Shown piece after piece: positions 9,015 through 18,119 of a stretch of 64,000 nucleotides of DNA (positions are counted from its first letter, which is position 1; each line of letters opens with the position of its first letter). Made by a program: the position numbers and the translations under genes. The notes under the pieces are model-generated. The model was given only the letters and a program-made list of their open reading frames with translations, was not told where the DNA came from and did not search any database. Origin of the DNA: Rhodothermales bacterium (GTDB taxonomy: Bacteria; Bacteroidota; Rhodothermia; Rhodothermales; VXPQ01). Location: NCBI GenBank assembly GCA_951812345.1, contig OX638295.1, positions 1,126,759-1,190,758 of the forward strand. Direction: 5' to 3'.

Positions 9015-9270
9015 AAGGATACTCTGATCAAAACCACTTCGTTCAGCGCTTCACGTTCGCAACGCCCCGAATTCGCATATTTCCCGCTGATTCCGATGAT
9101 AAAATCATGATATCCTGTACTTGCGAACGTGAAGCGCCCTTCGGGAGGCAGAGAGGGGCACGCTGGCCGTGTCATTCCTCATTATGTGGGGCCTGCCACA
9201 TTGCTTCGTCATTCCTTGCCAGCGCACCCCTCGCAAGCCTCTGAACTTCTCGAACTTAATCAGAGTATCC
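9015..9270 (+). repeat. Dispersed intergenic repeat, near-full-length copy B
   Basis: Starts AAGGATACTCTGATCAAAAC and ends TTAATCAGAGTATCC, four bases before the ThuA start. It contains the inverted arms GCGCTTCACGTTCGCA (about 9047) and TGCGAACGTGAAGCGC (about 9123), so the left third can fold into a long hairpin. The right part is the conserved core beginning with GCTGGCCGTGTCATTCC and ending with CTTGCCAGC. Confidence 0.85.
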
Positions 9271-9274
9271 CTAA

Positions 9275-10123
9275 ATGGACACTATGAAGAACGAAGAAAC
9301 AGTGCGACGAAGACATACCTCCCGCCTGTCCGCAATCTTTCTCCTCGCAGGCTTGCTTGCGGCAGGATCGGCCCTTGTTGGGCAACCGGCCGTTGCGCAG
9401 GACCGGAGCGACGCACAGGACCAGGCCGTAGCGCAGGACACGGACGATCTTTCCGTCCTTGTTTTCAGCAAAACGGCGGTATTCCGTCACCGCTCCATCG
9501 AGGATGGCGCCCAGGCGCTTCGGGAGATCGGCGAAGAGAATGGTTTCTCGGTCACGCACACGGAAGACAGTACGGCGTTTGCCTGGCCGGATCTGGCCGG
9601 CTACGGCGCGGTGGTGTTTCTGAACACGACGGGCGATGTGCTGAATGACGAGCAGCAGGCGGCTTTTGAACAGTACATTCAGGGTGGCGGCGGGTATGTC
9701 GGCATCCATGCGGCGTCGGATACCGAATACGGCTGGGCCTGGTACGGCGAGCTTGTGGGCGCCTATTTCGCCAGCCATCCGCACATTCAGGAGGCCGATA
9801 TCGAAGTAGTCGACCGGGAGTTTCCCGCCACGGCGCATCTGCCGGAGACCTGGACGCGCACGGACGAATGGTACGATTACAAGGCGAACCCGCGCGGCAA
9901 TGTCCACGTGCTGGCTGTGCTCATTGAAGAAAGTTACGAGGGAGGCAAGATGGGCGACGATCATCCGATCGCATGGGCGCACGAATACGATGGCGGGCGC
10001 GCCTTTTATACCGGCGGCGGGCATACCTCGGAAAGCTACGAGGAGCCGCTGTTCCGCGAGCACTTGCTCCAGGCCATTCTGTGGGCGGCGGGCCGCGTGG
10101 ACGGGGACGTCAGCATGGACTGA
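9275..10123 (+). CDS. ThuA-domain secreted protein (duplicate of the next gene's N-terminus)
   Basis: A 282-aa protein. A signal peptide (LSAIFLLAGLLAAGSALVG...AVAQ) is followed by an Asp/Gln linker and one ThuA (trehalose-utilisation-like, class I glutamine-amidotransferase-like) domain at about 57-275. That domain includes FLNTTGDVLND, GGGYVGIHAASDTEY and GGHTSESYEEPLFREHLLQA. ThuA in rhizobia is linked to conversion of trehalose and related disaccharides via 3-keto forms. Nucleotides 9430-10110 are highly similar to 10315-10993 and the last 90 bases are essentially identical, so the gene arose by duplication of the ThuA part of its neighbour and ends immediately after it. A second ATG lies three codons in. 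Confidence 0.85.
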   Translation: MDTMKNEETVRRRHTSRLSAIFLLAGLLAAGSALVGQPAVAQDRSDAQDQAVAQDTDDLSVLVFSKTAVFRHRSIEDGAQALREIGEENGFSVTHTEDSTAFAWPDLAGYGAVVFLNTTGDVLNDEQQAAFEQYIQGGGGYVGIHAASDTEYGWAWYGELVGAYFASHPHIQEADIEVVDREFPATAHLPETWTRTDEWYDYKANPRGNVHVLAVLIEESYEGGKMGDDHPIAWAHEYDGGRAFYTGGGHTSESYEEPLFREHLLQAILWAAGRVDGDVSMD

Positions 10124-10163
10124 ACCCGTCTACCGATCCGTCTGTATTTCCCGATCCGGTTAT

Positions 10164-10183
10164 AGACCATAATAGACCATAAT
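10164..10183. repeat. 10-bp tandem duplication just upstream of the ThuA-GSDH start
   Basis: AGACCATAAT is present twice in a row and ends directly at the ATG at 10184. It may be replication slippage in the leader; the CATAAT hexamers could act as -10-like elements. Function unknown. Confidence 0.4.
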
Positions 10184-13100
10184 ATGCCGAACGAAGAACC
10201 AATACGGTCAGGGCAGGCGCGCCGCCTGCCCATACTCTTTCTCCTTGCAGGTCTTCTTCTGACAGGGCAAGCCTTTGTCGAAAAACCGGCTGCTGCGCAG
10301 GACCGAAGCGACGCGCAGGACGATGCCGATCTGTCCGTCCTCGTTTTCAGCAAAACGGCGGGGTTCCGTCACAGTTCCATTGAAGACGGCGTGCAGGCCC
10401 TTCGGGAAATCGGCGAGGAGCATGGGTTCTCGGTCACGCACACGGAAGACAGTACGGCGTTCGTGTGGCCGGATCTGGCCACTTACGGCGCGGTGGTGTT
10501 CCTGAACACGACAGGCGATGTGCTGAACGACGAGCAGCAGGCGGCTTTCGAGCGGTACATCCGGGAAGGCGGCGGGTATGTCGGCGTGCATGCGGCGGCG
10601 GATACCGAATACGGCTGGGCCTGGTACGGCGAGCTTGTGGGGGGCTATTTCGAAAGCCACCCGCACGTTCAGGAGGCCGATATTGCCGTGCTCGACCGGG
10701 CATTTCCCGCCACGGCGCATCTGCCGGAGCGCTGGACACGCACGGACGAGTGGTACGATTACAAGGCGAACCCGCGCGGCAATGTGCACGTGCTGGCTAC
10801 TCTCGTCGAGAAAAGTTACGAGGGGGGCGCCATGGGCGACGATCATCCGATCGCATGGGCGCATGAATACGACGGCGGGCGCGCTTTGTATACGGGCGGC
10901 GGGCATACCTCGGAAAGCTACGAGGAGCCGCTGTTCCGCGAGCACTTGCTCCAGGCCATTCTGTGGGCGGCGGGCCGCGTGGACGGGGACGTCGGTCCTA
11001 CGCTGACAGGATCGTACGAGGAGGTCGTTCTAGACGACCATACGACCTATCCGATGCAACTGGAGGTGGCGCCCGACGGGCGCGTGTTCTGGATCGAACG
11101 CGACGGCACGGTCAAAATATGGGACCCGTCCACCGAATCGACGGTCATTGCGGGCTGGATTCCGACCTCCATGAAAATCGAGGACGGGCTCCTGGGGATT
11201 GCGCTTGATCCGGATTTCGAGGAAAACAACTGGGTTTACCTGTATTACATGCCCCTGAGCCAGGACCCGAACCGGTTGTCGCGATTCACCATGCGGGGGA
11301 ACGAGCTGGACATGGCGAGTGAGGTCATCGTGCTGGAAGTCTTCATGCAGCGCGAGATCTGTTGCCATAGCGCCGGCGAGCTTCATTTCGACAAGGACGG
11401 CAACCTGTGGCTGGCGACGGGGGACAACACGGGAGGGACCGCTCCGCGCACCGACGAACGTCCAGGCCGCGCGCTCTACGATGCGCAACGGACCTCGGCC
11501 AACACGAACGACCTGCGGGGGAAGATCCTGCGCATCCGCCCGCAACCGGACGGTTCGTACACGATCCCTGAGGGTAATTTCTTCGAGGACGACGATCCGC
11601 TTACCCGCCCGGAAATCTACACGATGGGGCACCGGAATCCGTGGCGCTACACGGTAGACCCGGAAACGGGTTGGCTCTACTGGGGCGATGTGGGGCCGGG
11701 GAATCAGTATGTCGAAGGCAAAATGCCGCAGGGGATGGAGGAATTCGGACAGGCGAAGACCCCCGGATTCTTTGGTTGGCCTTACTTCGTCGGGCCGAAC
11801 GGACCGTACCGCGATCTGAATTTCGAGACGGAGGAATACGGCGACTGGTTCGACCCCGACAATCCCGTCAACGATTCTCCGAACAACACGGGATTGCGCG
11901 AGCTTCCTCCTGCGCAACCGGCCTGGATATACTACAGTTACGGCCCGTCGGAGGAATTCCCCGAAATGGGCCTGGGGGGTATGTCTGCGGCCCCCGGATT
12001 TGTTTACCGTTACGATCCGGAGATCGCGGGCCCTCATGCGCTCCCCGAATACTATGACGGCAAGGTGATCCTGTTCGAATGGGCGCGCAACTGGATTCAG
12101 GAAGTGCTCAACGACGAGAATGGGGACGCCATGGAGATTACGGCGTTCACCCCCGAGATTCCGTACATCCGCCCGGTCGATATTGCGCTGGGTCCGGACC
12201 AGACGCTGTATGTGCTGGAGTGGGGTCAGGAATTCTGGGGGCAGAACCGCGACGGGCAGCTCGTGCGCATCGATTACTACGGGAACGAAAAACGTCCGCC
12301 GGAAGCGGTGGCTGGTGCGGAACCCACGTCCGGTCCGGCGCCGCTCACCGTTGCGTTCGACGGTTCGGCTTCCGCATCCCGTAACGGGGGCGATCTGCAT
12401 TTTTCCTGGGATTTCGACGGGGACGGCGTCCTGGACGCCGAAACGGCGACTGCCGAGCACACCTATACCGAGCCCGGCGCGTACACGGCCCGTCTTCTGG
12501 TGGCGGACGCCGAGGGTATGGTAGCGAAAACGGACGTAACGGTCACCGTCGGCAACACGGCGCCCGAGGTATCCATTGCATGGCCCCCGTTCGGGGGAAT
12601 TGCGCCGATGGACGAACCGGTGCCCTATGCAGTGGACGTGTTCGATGCGGAAGACGGCGTGCTGACCGCGCCGGGTTCGCGCGTTACCCTGCAACCGTTT
12701 CTTGGGCACGACACCCATGAACATCCGCTGCACATGCACCGGGGCAATACAGGCGCGTTCAACGTGGTGCCCGATCCTACCCACAGGCCGTATATCCTCG
12801 ACCGGTACGTACGCCTAATGGCGAGCTACACGGACTCGGGTACGCCCGCGCTTACATCATCGGACGAGGTGATGCTGTACCCGAACGTGGTGCAGGCGGA
12901 AAACCGTTCGGCTTCCGAGGGGGACAACCTGGTCATTACGGGCAACCGCCAGCGTCCCGGGTTCCCGGACGAAACCGAGGTGTATGTCGAACTGGGGAAT
13001 GCGGAGTATGTGTCGTTTTCCGCCGTGAATCTGCACGGCGTCGATGCGCTCACGCTGTACCTCGTGCCCGAAGCGGAGGGGGCGGTACAGGTAAGACTGG

Positions 13101-13360
13101 ACGCCGCCGACGGGCCGATTCTGGCGGAAACGGCGATTGCGCCTCCCGAAGAGTCCCCTGTAGAGGAGCGTGAGGACGGACCGCCCATTATTCACTGGGT
13201 ATCTTATTCGCTTCCCATCGAAGCCCCGGAAGGAGCGCGCGATCTGTATTTCGTGTTCGAAGGGCCAGAGCGGGGCACGATAGCCCGGTTCGACCGGATC
13301 GAGTTCGAAGGGCCGGGCGTCACTATCCCTCCGGGCGTGGAGATATCCATATTGCATTGA
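10184..13360 (+). CDS. ThuA - glucose/sorbosone dehydrogenase (PQQ-type) - PKD fusion, secreted
   Basis: A 1058-aa exported multidomain protein. Order: signal peptide; ThuA domain (about 48-265); soluble-aldose/sorbosone dehydrogenase (GSDH) six-bladed propeller (about 270-700), with CCHSAGELHF, LWLATGDN, MGHRNPWRYT and PGFFGWPYFVG motifs; PKD domain (about 709-787, HFSWDFDGDGVLD); and a carbohydrate-binding-like beta domain (about 900-1058, beginning VVQAENRSASEGDN). The GSDH family oxidises sugars with PQQ; no PQQ biosynthesis gene is visible here. ThuA-GSDH-PKD architectures recur in Bacteroidota and Planctomycetes glycan loci. It probably acts in the periplasm or at the surface as part of the keto-sugar set. 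The upstream ThuA gene is a partial duplicate. Confidence 0.85.
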   Translation: MPNEEPIRSGQARRLPILFLLAGLLLTGQAFVEKPAAAQDRSDAQDDADLSVLVFSKTAGFRHSSIEDGVQALREIGEEHGFSVTHTEDSTAFVWPDLATYGAVVFLNTTGDVLNDEQQAAFERYIREGGGYVGVHAAADTEYGWAWYGELVGGYFESHPHVQEADIAVLDRAFPATAHLPERWTRTDEWYDYKANPRGNVHVLATLVEKSYEGGAMGDDHPIAWAHEYDGGRALYTGGGHTSESYEEPLFREHLLQAILWAAGRVDGDVGPTLTGSYEEVVLDDHTTYPMQLEVAPDGRVFWIERDGTVKIWDPSTESTVIAGWIPTSMKIEDGLLGIALDPDFEENNWVYLYYMPLSQDPNRLSRFTMRGNELDMASEVIVLEVFMQREICCHSAGELHFDKDGNLWLATGDNTGGTAPRTDERPGRALYDAQRTSANTNDLRGKILRIRPQPDGSYTIPEGNFFEDDDPLTRPEIYTMGHRNPWRYTVDPETGWLYWGDVGPGNQYVEGKMPQGMEEFGQAKTPGFFGWPYFVGPNGPYRDLNFETEEYGDWFDPDNPVNDSPNNTGLRELPPAQPAWIYYSYGPSEEFPEMGLGGMSAAPGFVYRYDPEIAGPHALPEYYDGKVILFEWARNWIQEVLNDENGDAMEITAFTPEIPYIRPVDIALGPDQTLYVLEWGQEFWGQNRDGQLVRIDYYGNEKRPPEAVAGAEPTSGPAPLTVAFDGSASASRNGGDLHFSWDFDGDGVLDAETATAEHTYTEPGAYTARLLVADAEGMVAKTDVTVTVGNTAPEVSIAWPPFGGIAPMDEPVPYAVDVFDAEDGVLTAPGSRVTLQPFLGHDTHEHPLHMHRGNTGAFNVVPDPTHRPYILDRYVRLMASYTDSGTPALTSSDEVMLYPNVVQAENRSASEGDNLVITGNRQRPGFPDETEVYVELGNAEYVSFSAVNLHGVDALTLYLVPEAEGAVQVRLDAADGPILAETAIAPPEESPVEEREDGPPIIHWVSYSLPIEAPEGARDLYFVFEGPERGTIARFDRIEFEGPGVTIPPGVEISILH

Positions 13361-13471
13361 TGCGCGCGCAGGTCCCACGATACCCTGACGCCCTGCGCGT
13401 CATCCGGTTTGACACAGGTTCTTACACGACGTTCGTTCTTTTTCACAAATAGCCATCCCTGCATTATCCTC

Positions 13472-14434
13472 ATGAAAACCTGGAAACTCGGCCATAGCGA
13501 CGTGGAAGTGTCCGCATTGTCCTATGGGACGGACCTGATCGGCAGCCGCATCGACCGCGAAACATCCTTTACCTTATTCGACCTGTTCTACGACCGGGGC
13601 GGTACGTTTCTCGACACGGCCAATTTCTATTCGAGCTGGGTCGAGGGCTGCTCCGGAGGCGAGAGCGAAACGACGATCGGAGAGTGGATGAAGGAGCGCG
13701 GCGTGCGCGACAAGATTCAGATTTCCTCCAAACTGGGATTCGATTATCCCGGAAGCGACGGCGGGCTCTCCGCCGACGAGATCGAACGGGAATGCGACAA
13801 AAGCCTTGCGCGGCTCCAGACCGATTATATCGATGTCTACTATGCCCACCGGGACGATTTCGATACGCCCATGGACGAAACCATGGAGGCATTTCACCGG
13901 CTGATCCAGAAGGGCAAAGTGCGTACGATCGGCGCAAGCAACGTGTGGCTCTGGCGCATTGCCGAGGCGGGCAAGCTGGCCGAAGAACGGGGCTGGACGC
14001 CGTACCAGGCTGTCGAGCAGCGCTTTACCTACCTGCGTCCTCGCCACGGCGCCGATTTCGGTCCGCAAATCTTCGTTACCGAAGACATGAAGCGGTATTG
14101 CCGCCATCACGGGATTACCCTCATCGGGTATTCCGTGCTGTTGCAGGGGGCCTACACGCGGGACGACCGGCCTGTGCCCGCGCAGTTCGCCGGGCCGGAA
14201 TCGGACGACCGCCTTGCAGCGCTCCGGAGCGTCGCCGCGGAAGTGGACGCCACCCCGAACCAGGTGCTTATCGCCTGGATGCTCCGAAACGACATTCTTC
14301 CGCTCTTCGGCGGCAGCCGGGTCGAGCAGTTGGAGGAAAATCTGGGCGCCGTGGACGTGCAGTTGTCCGACGATCAGATGGATATGCTGAACACGGCCGG
14401 CAATCCCGATGTCAAGAAAGCCTGGTTGCGATAA
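13472..14434 (+). CDS. Aldo/keto reductase
   Basis: A 320-aa cytoplasmic NADPH-dependent oxidoreductase. The ATG at 13472 begins MKTWKLGHSDVEVSAL, the usual first strand; longer in-frame extensions lack similarity. The catalytic tetrad is visible as Asp and Tyr in DTANFY (about 46-51), Lys in SSKLGFD and His in AHRDD. GASNVW and the NADP-binding GGSRVEQLEENLGA near the C-terminus fit the family. It is first in a same-strand cluster with a Gfo/Idh oxidoreductase (19 bp later) and a sugar isomerase, so it probably reduces a keto- or aldo-sugar intermediate. Confidence 0.9.
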   Translation: MKTWKLGHSDVEVSALSYGTDLIGSRIDRETSFTLFDLFYDRGGTFLDTANFYSSWVEGCSGGESETTIGEWMKERGVRDKIQISSKLGFDYPGSDGGLSADEIERECDKSLARLQTDYIDVYYAHRDDFDTPMDETMEAFHRLIQKGKVRTIGASNVWLWRIAEAGKLAEERGWTPYQAVEQRFTYLRPRHGADFGPQIFVTEDMKRYCRHHGITLIGYSVLLQGAYTRDDRPVPAQFAGPESDDRLAALRSVAAEVDATPNQVLIAWMLRNDILPLFGGSRVEQLEENLGAVDVQLSDDQMDMLNTAGNPDVKKAWLR

Positions 14435-14436
14435 AA

Positions 14437-14453
14437 ATTAAACAGAGTATCCC
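14437..14453 (-). repeat. Degenerate solo end of the dispersed repeat
   Basis: TTAAACAGAGTATCCC differs from the repeat's right end TTAATCAGAGTATCCT at two positions. It fills the whole 19-bp gap between the aldo/keto reductase stop and the next ATG. Confidence 0.5.
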
Positions 14454-15587
14454 ATGACTGGCGTAGCTGTAGCCGGATCCGGATTCATTGGCCCCGTACA
14501 TGTCGAGGCCCTCCGGCGGCTGAAAAATATCCATGTGACGGGCATTCTCGGGAGTAGCCCGGAACGCTCCGAACAGGCCCGCCTCGCTATGGGCTTGCCC
14601 CGGGCCTATGCAAGCCTCGACGAAATGCTCGCCGATCCGGATGTGCAGGCGGTGCATCTTGCCTTGCCGAATGTGTTGCATTACGAGTATTCCATGCGCG
14701 CGCTCGAAGCCGGCAAGCACGTGATGTGCGAGAAGCCGCTTGCCATGAATTCGGAGGAATCGGCGGCGCTGGTGGAGGCCGCAAGCGCATCGGGACTGGA
14801 AGCGGGCGTATGTTACAATCAGCGGTTCTATCCCCTGAACCTGCAGGTCCGGAGCATGATCGCCGGTGGGGAACTGGGCGCAGTGCACTCGGTGGTGGGC
14901 GGCTTTGTGCAGGATTGGCTGTTGTACGATACGGACTACAACTGGCGCGTACTGTCCGACAAGGGTGGCCCGCTCCGCGCCGTATCCGACATCGGCACGC
15001 ACTGGATCGATCTCGTCACGTCCATGACGGGCCTGGAGGTCGAAGCGGTGCTGGCCGATCTGAAGATCGTGCACCCCGTACGCAAGCGACCCAAAGGCGA
15101 GGTGCAAACGTTCACCGGGGCATACGAAGGGGATACGGAAGACGTCGCAATCGACACGGAAGATTGCGGCAGCGTGCTTTTCCGTTTCAAGGGGGGCGCC
15201 CGGGGCAACATGTGGGTTTCCCAGGTTACGGCAGGATACAAGAGTTGCCTCCGGTACGAAATTTCCGGCGCGGAGCAGTCGGTTTCCTGGAACAGCCGGT
15301 ACCCCAACGAGCTTCGGGTGGGGCGCCGTAATGCCCCCAGCGAAGCCGTGGTCCGGGATCCGGTGTTGATGCACGATCTCCCCGGGCGTTTTACCAATTT
15401 TCCGGCCGGGCACAATGAAGGCTACCCCGATACGTTCAAGCAATGTTTCCACGCGTTTTACGAGGCGGTGGAAAGCGGTGGTTCGGGCGAGCGGCTGTAC
15501 CCTTCGTTCGAGGAGGGGCACAAGGAAATCGTGTTGTGCGACGCCATCCTCCAGAGTCACCGGGAGGCCCGCTGGATAACGATATGA
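14454..15587 (+). CDS. Gfo/Idh/MocA-family oxidoreductase (cytoplasmic)
   Basis: A 377-aa NAD(P)-dependent sugar dehydrogenase without a signal peptide. It opens [20 protein letters not shown] (Rossmann GxGxxG-type loop), carries the signature CEKPLAM (about 95-101), and has [10 protein letters not shown] as the catalytic Asp/His motif of the C-terminal domain. It is probably co-transcribed with the aldo/keto reductase upstream and the TIM-barrel isomerase eight bases downstream. This resembles cytoplasmic 3-keto-sugar reduction/isomerisation cassettes. Substrate not determined by sequence. Confidence 0.88.
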   Translation: MTGVAVAGSGFIGPVHVEALRRLKNIHVTGILGSSPERSEQARLAMGLPRAYASLDEMLADPDVQAVHLALPNVLHYEYSMRALEAGKHVMCEKPLAMNSEESAALVEAASASGLEAGVCYNQRFYPLNLQVRSMIAGGELGAVHSVVGGFVQDWLLYDTDYNWRVLSDKGGPLRAVSDIGTHWIDLVTSMTGLEVEAVLADLKIVHPVRKRPKGEVQTFTGAYEGDTEDVAIDTEDCGSVLFRFKGGARGNMWVSQVTAGYKSCLRYEISGAEQSVSWNSRYPNELRVGRRNAPSEAVVRDPVLMHDLPGRFTNFPAGHNEGYPDTFKQCFHAFYEAVESGGSGERLYPSFEEGHKEIVLCDAILQSHREARWITI

Positions 15588-15594
15588 AATCCAT

Positions 15595-16530
15595 ATGAAA
15601 CTCGGGTTCGTAAGCGCTATTCTCCCGGAACTTGACCTGCAGGGCGTTGTCGAGACGGCGGCAGAGGAGAGCTACGACTGCGTGGAGCTGCTTTGTTGGC
15701 CCCGAGGCAAGGCGGACCGCCGCTACGCGGGCATTACCCACATCGATGTGACGGATTTTTCCGAATCGGACGCCCGGCAGGTGCGTGCGGTCGTCGAAGA
15801 TGCCGGAGTGGGAATCAGCGGGCTCGGGTATTATCCCAACCCGCTCGTGCCCGACCCGGACGAATCCGCTGTGTACGTCGAACACATCCGGAATGTCGTG
15901 CGCGCCGCCGCGCTGCTCGGCGTGGACCTCGTGAATACCTTTGTGGGAAGCGACCCGGTCCGGTCTGTCGAGGAGCAGTGGCCACGGTTTCTGGCCGTGT
16001 GGAGGCCCCTTGTGGCGTTTGCGGAGGAGCACGGCGTACGCATTGCCATCGAGAACTGCCCCATGCTTTTTACGCAGGACGAATGGCCGGGAGGCAAGAA
16101 TCTTGCGTACAGTCCGGCCATCTGGCGCCACATGTTCGAGGACATTCCCAGCGACCGTTTCGGGTTGAATTTCGATCCGTCTCATATGGTCTGGCAGCAG
16201 ATGGACTATCTGCGCCCTTTGCGCGCGTTCGCCGACCGTCTTTTTCATGTGCATGCCAAGGATGTGCGTCTTGACCGGGATCGCCTGGACGAGGTGGGCA
16301 TTCTCGCCACGCCGCTGGAATACCACACGCCGAAACTGCCCGGACTCGGCGATGTGGACTGGGGGCGTTTTTTCTCTGTGTTGACCGATGTCGGGTACGA
16401 CGGTCCGGTTTGCGTGGAGGTGGAGGATCGCGCATACGAACATTCGTTGGAGGCGAGAAAATTAGCTCTGCGTCAGAGTGCGGCGTACTTGCGGACATTC
16501 GTGCCGCGTGAAAACCGGGGTTCCTGCTGA
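15595..16530 (+). CDS. Sugar phosphate isomerase/epimerase (xylose isomerase-like TIM barrel)
   Basis: A 311-aa AP-endonuclease-2-fold TIM barrel. Putative metal ligands are Glu in AIENCPM, Asp/His in NFDPSHM, His in FHVHAKD and Glu in VCVEVED, in the usual order for divalent-metal sugar isomerases. It follows the Gfo/Idh gene by 7 bp and is likely cotranscribed. Members of this fold isomerise or epimerise keto-sugars, and in keto-glycoside pathways some act on the keto-glycoside itself. The TGA stop lies within a truncated copy of the dispersed repeat. Confidence 0.85.
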   Translation: MKLGFVSAILPELDLQGVVETAAEESYDCVELLCWPRGKADRRYAGITHIDVTDFSESDARQVRAVVEDAGVGISGLGYYPNPLVPDPDESAVYVEHIRNVVRAAALLGVDLVNTFVGSDPVRSVEEQWPRFLAVWRPLVAFAEEHGVRIAIENCPMLFTQDEWPGGKNLAYSPAIWRHMFEDIPSDRFGLNFDPSHMVWQQMDYLRPLRAFADRLFHVHAKDVRLDRDRLDEVGILATPLEYHTPKLPGLGDVDWGRFFSVLTDVGYDGPVCVEVEDRAYEHSLEARKLALRQSAAYLRTFVPRENRGSC

Positions 16531-16560
16531 TCGAAGCAGTATTTGATCAGAGTATCCTTA
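16525..16560 (-). repeat. Truncated end of the dispersed repeat
   Basis: TGCTGATCGAAGCAG and TTTGATCAGAGTATCCTTA match the reversed left end of the repeat (compare 62763-62831). The element supplies the stop codon of the preceding isomerase gene. Confidence 0.65.
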
Positions 16561-16626
16561 TGTTGTTTCGTTCATTCTGACCTGGCGCCGTACTTGCCGT
16601 ACATACTCTTTCCGGAGGTTACGACC

Positions 16627-17484
16627 ATGTTCCGTTTCGCTTTTGCTCCCATCCTCGCCCTTGTAGTTCTCCTGCCGTTTTTCGCCTCGCATGCGCAGGG
16701 CCAGACGCTGGTGGATCCCCCGCCGCTCTATATGCCGTATCTTGCGGATGCTCCCGCGATCGACGGGAACCTCGACGAATGGAAGCGGGCGGCCCATCAT
16801 GACGGCGTGTGGGATATTTACCGCCTGCGTCATGCGTCCTGGTACGACGGCGGCGCCCGCAACCGCCTGACGGATCAGGCGCTCGACGAACCTGCCCCGG
16901 AGGACGATCTGCGCGCCCGGTACTACATGGCGTGGGACGAGGCGTACCTGTATTTCGGCGCCGAGGTGCATGATAATGTGAACGATGTGGACGATCCGGA
17001 CCCGGCGCCCCGCCGCTGGATGTTCAAGGATTCTATCTGCTGGTTCATGGAGGCGCCCCGGGACGATGCGCCGGAACGGTTCGGGCGCGGCGACAATGCG
17101 TTTTGCTTCGTAGCGGATGCGTCCATGCCGGATTACGGGGCCTGGTGGCGCTACGGAACGCCGGAGGACACCTATCAGGAGTCGCAGATGCCGGACGATA
17201 TGGTGGATTATGCGTTGCAGTTCGATCCTTGGGGAACCGGCGCCGGGGATTTCAAACTCGAAGCCCGCGTGCGCATGGATGCGTTCTTTCCGGTCAGCGA
17301 CCCGCGCTGGATGTCGCCGCCCGCCACCGGGGACGAGTACAGCCTTATGATCGTGCATTGCGATCCCGACGGCGGGGCGTACGGCGGGCATTTCATGGTG
17401 TACGGCGACGGGGATGACGATTCCACCTGGAGCCGCGTCATTTTGACCGGTCCGCAGGGGCCGATCGAACGTCTGGAGGAGTAG
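16627..17484 (+). CDS. Secreted CBM9-like (sugar-binding) protein
   Basis: A 285-aa protein. The ATG at 16627 follows a GGAGG ribosome-binding site and begins a signal peptide (LALVVLLPFFASHAQG). The body starts with the CBM9-like AIDGNLDEWKRAA and contains RYYMAWDEAYLYFGAEVHDN and DSICWFMEAPRD, with many aromatic and acidic residues as in family-9 carbohydrate-binding domains. No catalytic domain is present, so it is probably a periplasmic or surface sugar-binding protein tied to the preceding sugar genes. The gene's 3' end contains GGAGGAG, which serves the next gene three bases later. Confidence 0.8.
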   Translation: MFRFAFAPILALVVLLPFFASHAQGQTLVDPPPLYMPYLADAPAIDGNLDEWKRAAHHDGVWDIYRLRHASWYDGGARNRLTDQALDEPAPEDDLRARYYMAWDEAYLYFGAEVHDNVNDVDDPDPAPRRWMFKDSICWFMEAPRDDAPERFGRGDNAFCFVADASMPDYGAWWRYGTPEDTYQESQMPDDMVDYALQFDPWGTGAGDFKLEARVRMDAFFPVSDPRWMSPPATGDEYSLMIVHCDPDGGAYGGHFMVYGDGDDDSTWSRVILTGPQGPIERLEE

Positions 17485-17487
17485 GGC

Positions 17488-17985
17488 ATGGAATCTACCT
17501 CCTACCGCGAATTTTCCGCCTGGCCAGGATGGGTTGAACTGGTCGTATGGGGGAGCCTCGGCGCCACCAGCCTTCCTTTCGTTTTCGGATGGGGCACGGA
17601 CTCCGGAATGGTGGGTAGGGTCGTCTCCATTGCGGCTATTCTGGGCATCGGCGTCGCTATCCGGTATATCTTCGGCGGGCTTACGGCCCTGGTGCAGGAA
17701 ACGCGCCTGTTCATATACATGGGCTCGATTCCGCTGGTGAAGAAATCGGTTCCGTTCGCCGACATCGTTTCGATGGAAAGCGTGCGATACCGCCCTATTG
17801 CCGAATTCGGGGGGTGGGGTATTCGCGGAATGGGCAAAAAGAAAGCCTGGACGGCCCGCGGCAACCAGGCCGTGGTTTTGACCCTCCCCAACGATCGCTT
17901 GCTGTATGTGGGCAGCGACAGTCCGGGGCAGTTGGAGGAGCATATTCGTCGTGCGATGACGGCGGCTTCCCTGCTTGGCGAATAA
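17488..17985 (+). CDS. Small membrane protein with PH-like C-terminal domain
   Basis: A 165-aa protein. Two hydrophobic segments (about 17-38 and 43-66) precede a soluble domain with alternating strands (LFIYMGSIPLVKKSVPFADI, QAVVLTLPNDRLLYVGSDSP) and a helix (LEEHIRRAMTAA). That layout resembles bacterial PH-like membrane proteins. The RBS lies within the end of the preceding gene, so the two are translationally linked. I do not recognise a named family; function unknown. Confidence 0.7.
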   Translation: MESTSYREFSAWPGWVELVVWGSLGATSLPFVFGWGTDSGMVGRVVSIAAILGIGVAIRYIFGGLTALVQETRLFIYMGSIPLVKKSVPFADIVSMESVRYRPIAEFGGWGIRGMGKKKAWTARGNQAVVLTLPNDRLLYVGSDSPGQLEEHIRRAMTAASLLGE

Positions 17986-18119
17986 AAAAATTTCTCCGGT
18001 AGCCTCCCTGTAACTATTGCCGGAGCCTTCCGTAGACGAGACTGTTCCAGCGCTCGAACGGAGCGTGCTCATCCCGGGCAGGAACCGTTTTTCTCACCCC
18101 TTTACCCTGAGGGATTGCC

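Noticed and set aside
11030-12784. 584-codon minus-strand frame inside the ThuA-GSDH gene
   Set aside because: Arg/Gly/His-rich shadow of a gene with convincing domains; no start signal or family match.
13365-13399. CGCGCAGG ... CCTGCGCG stem after the ThuA-GSDH gene as an intrinsic terminator
   Set aside because: The loop is long (about 19 nt) and no T-run follows; kept only as a possible weak hairpin.
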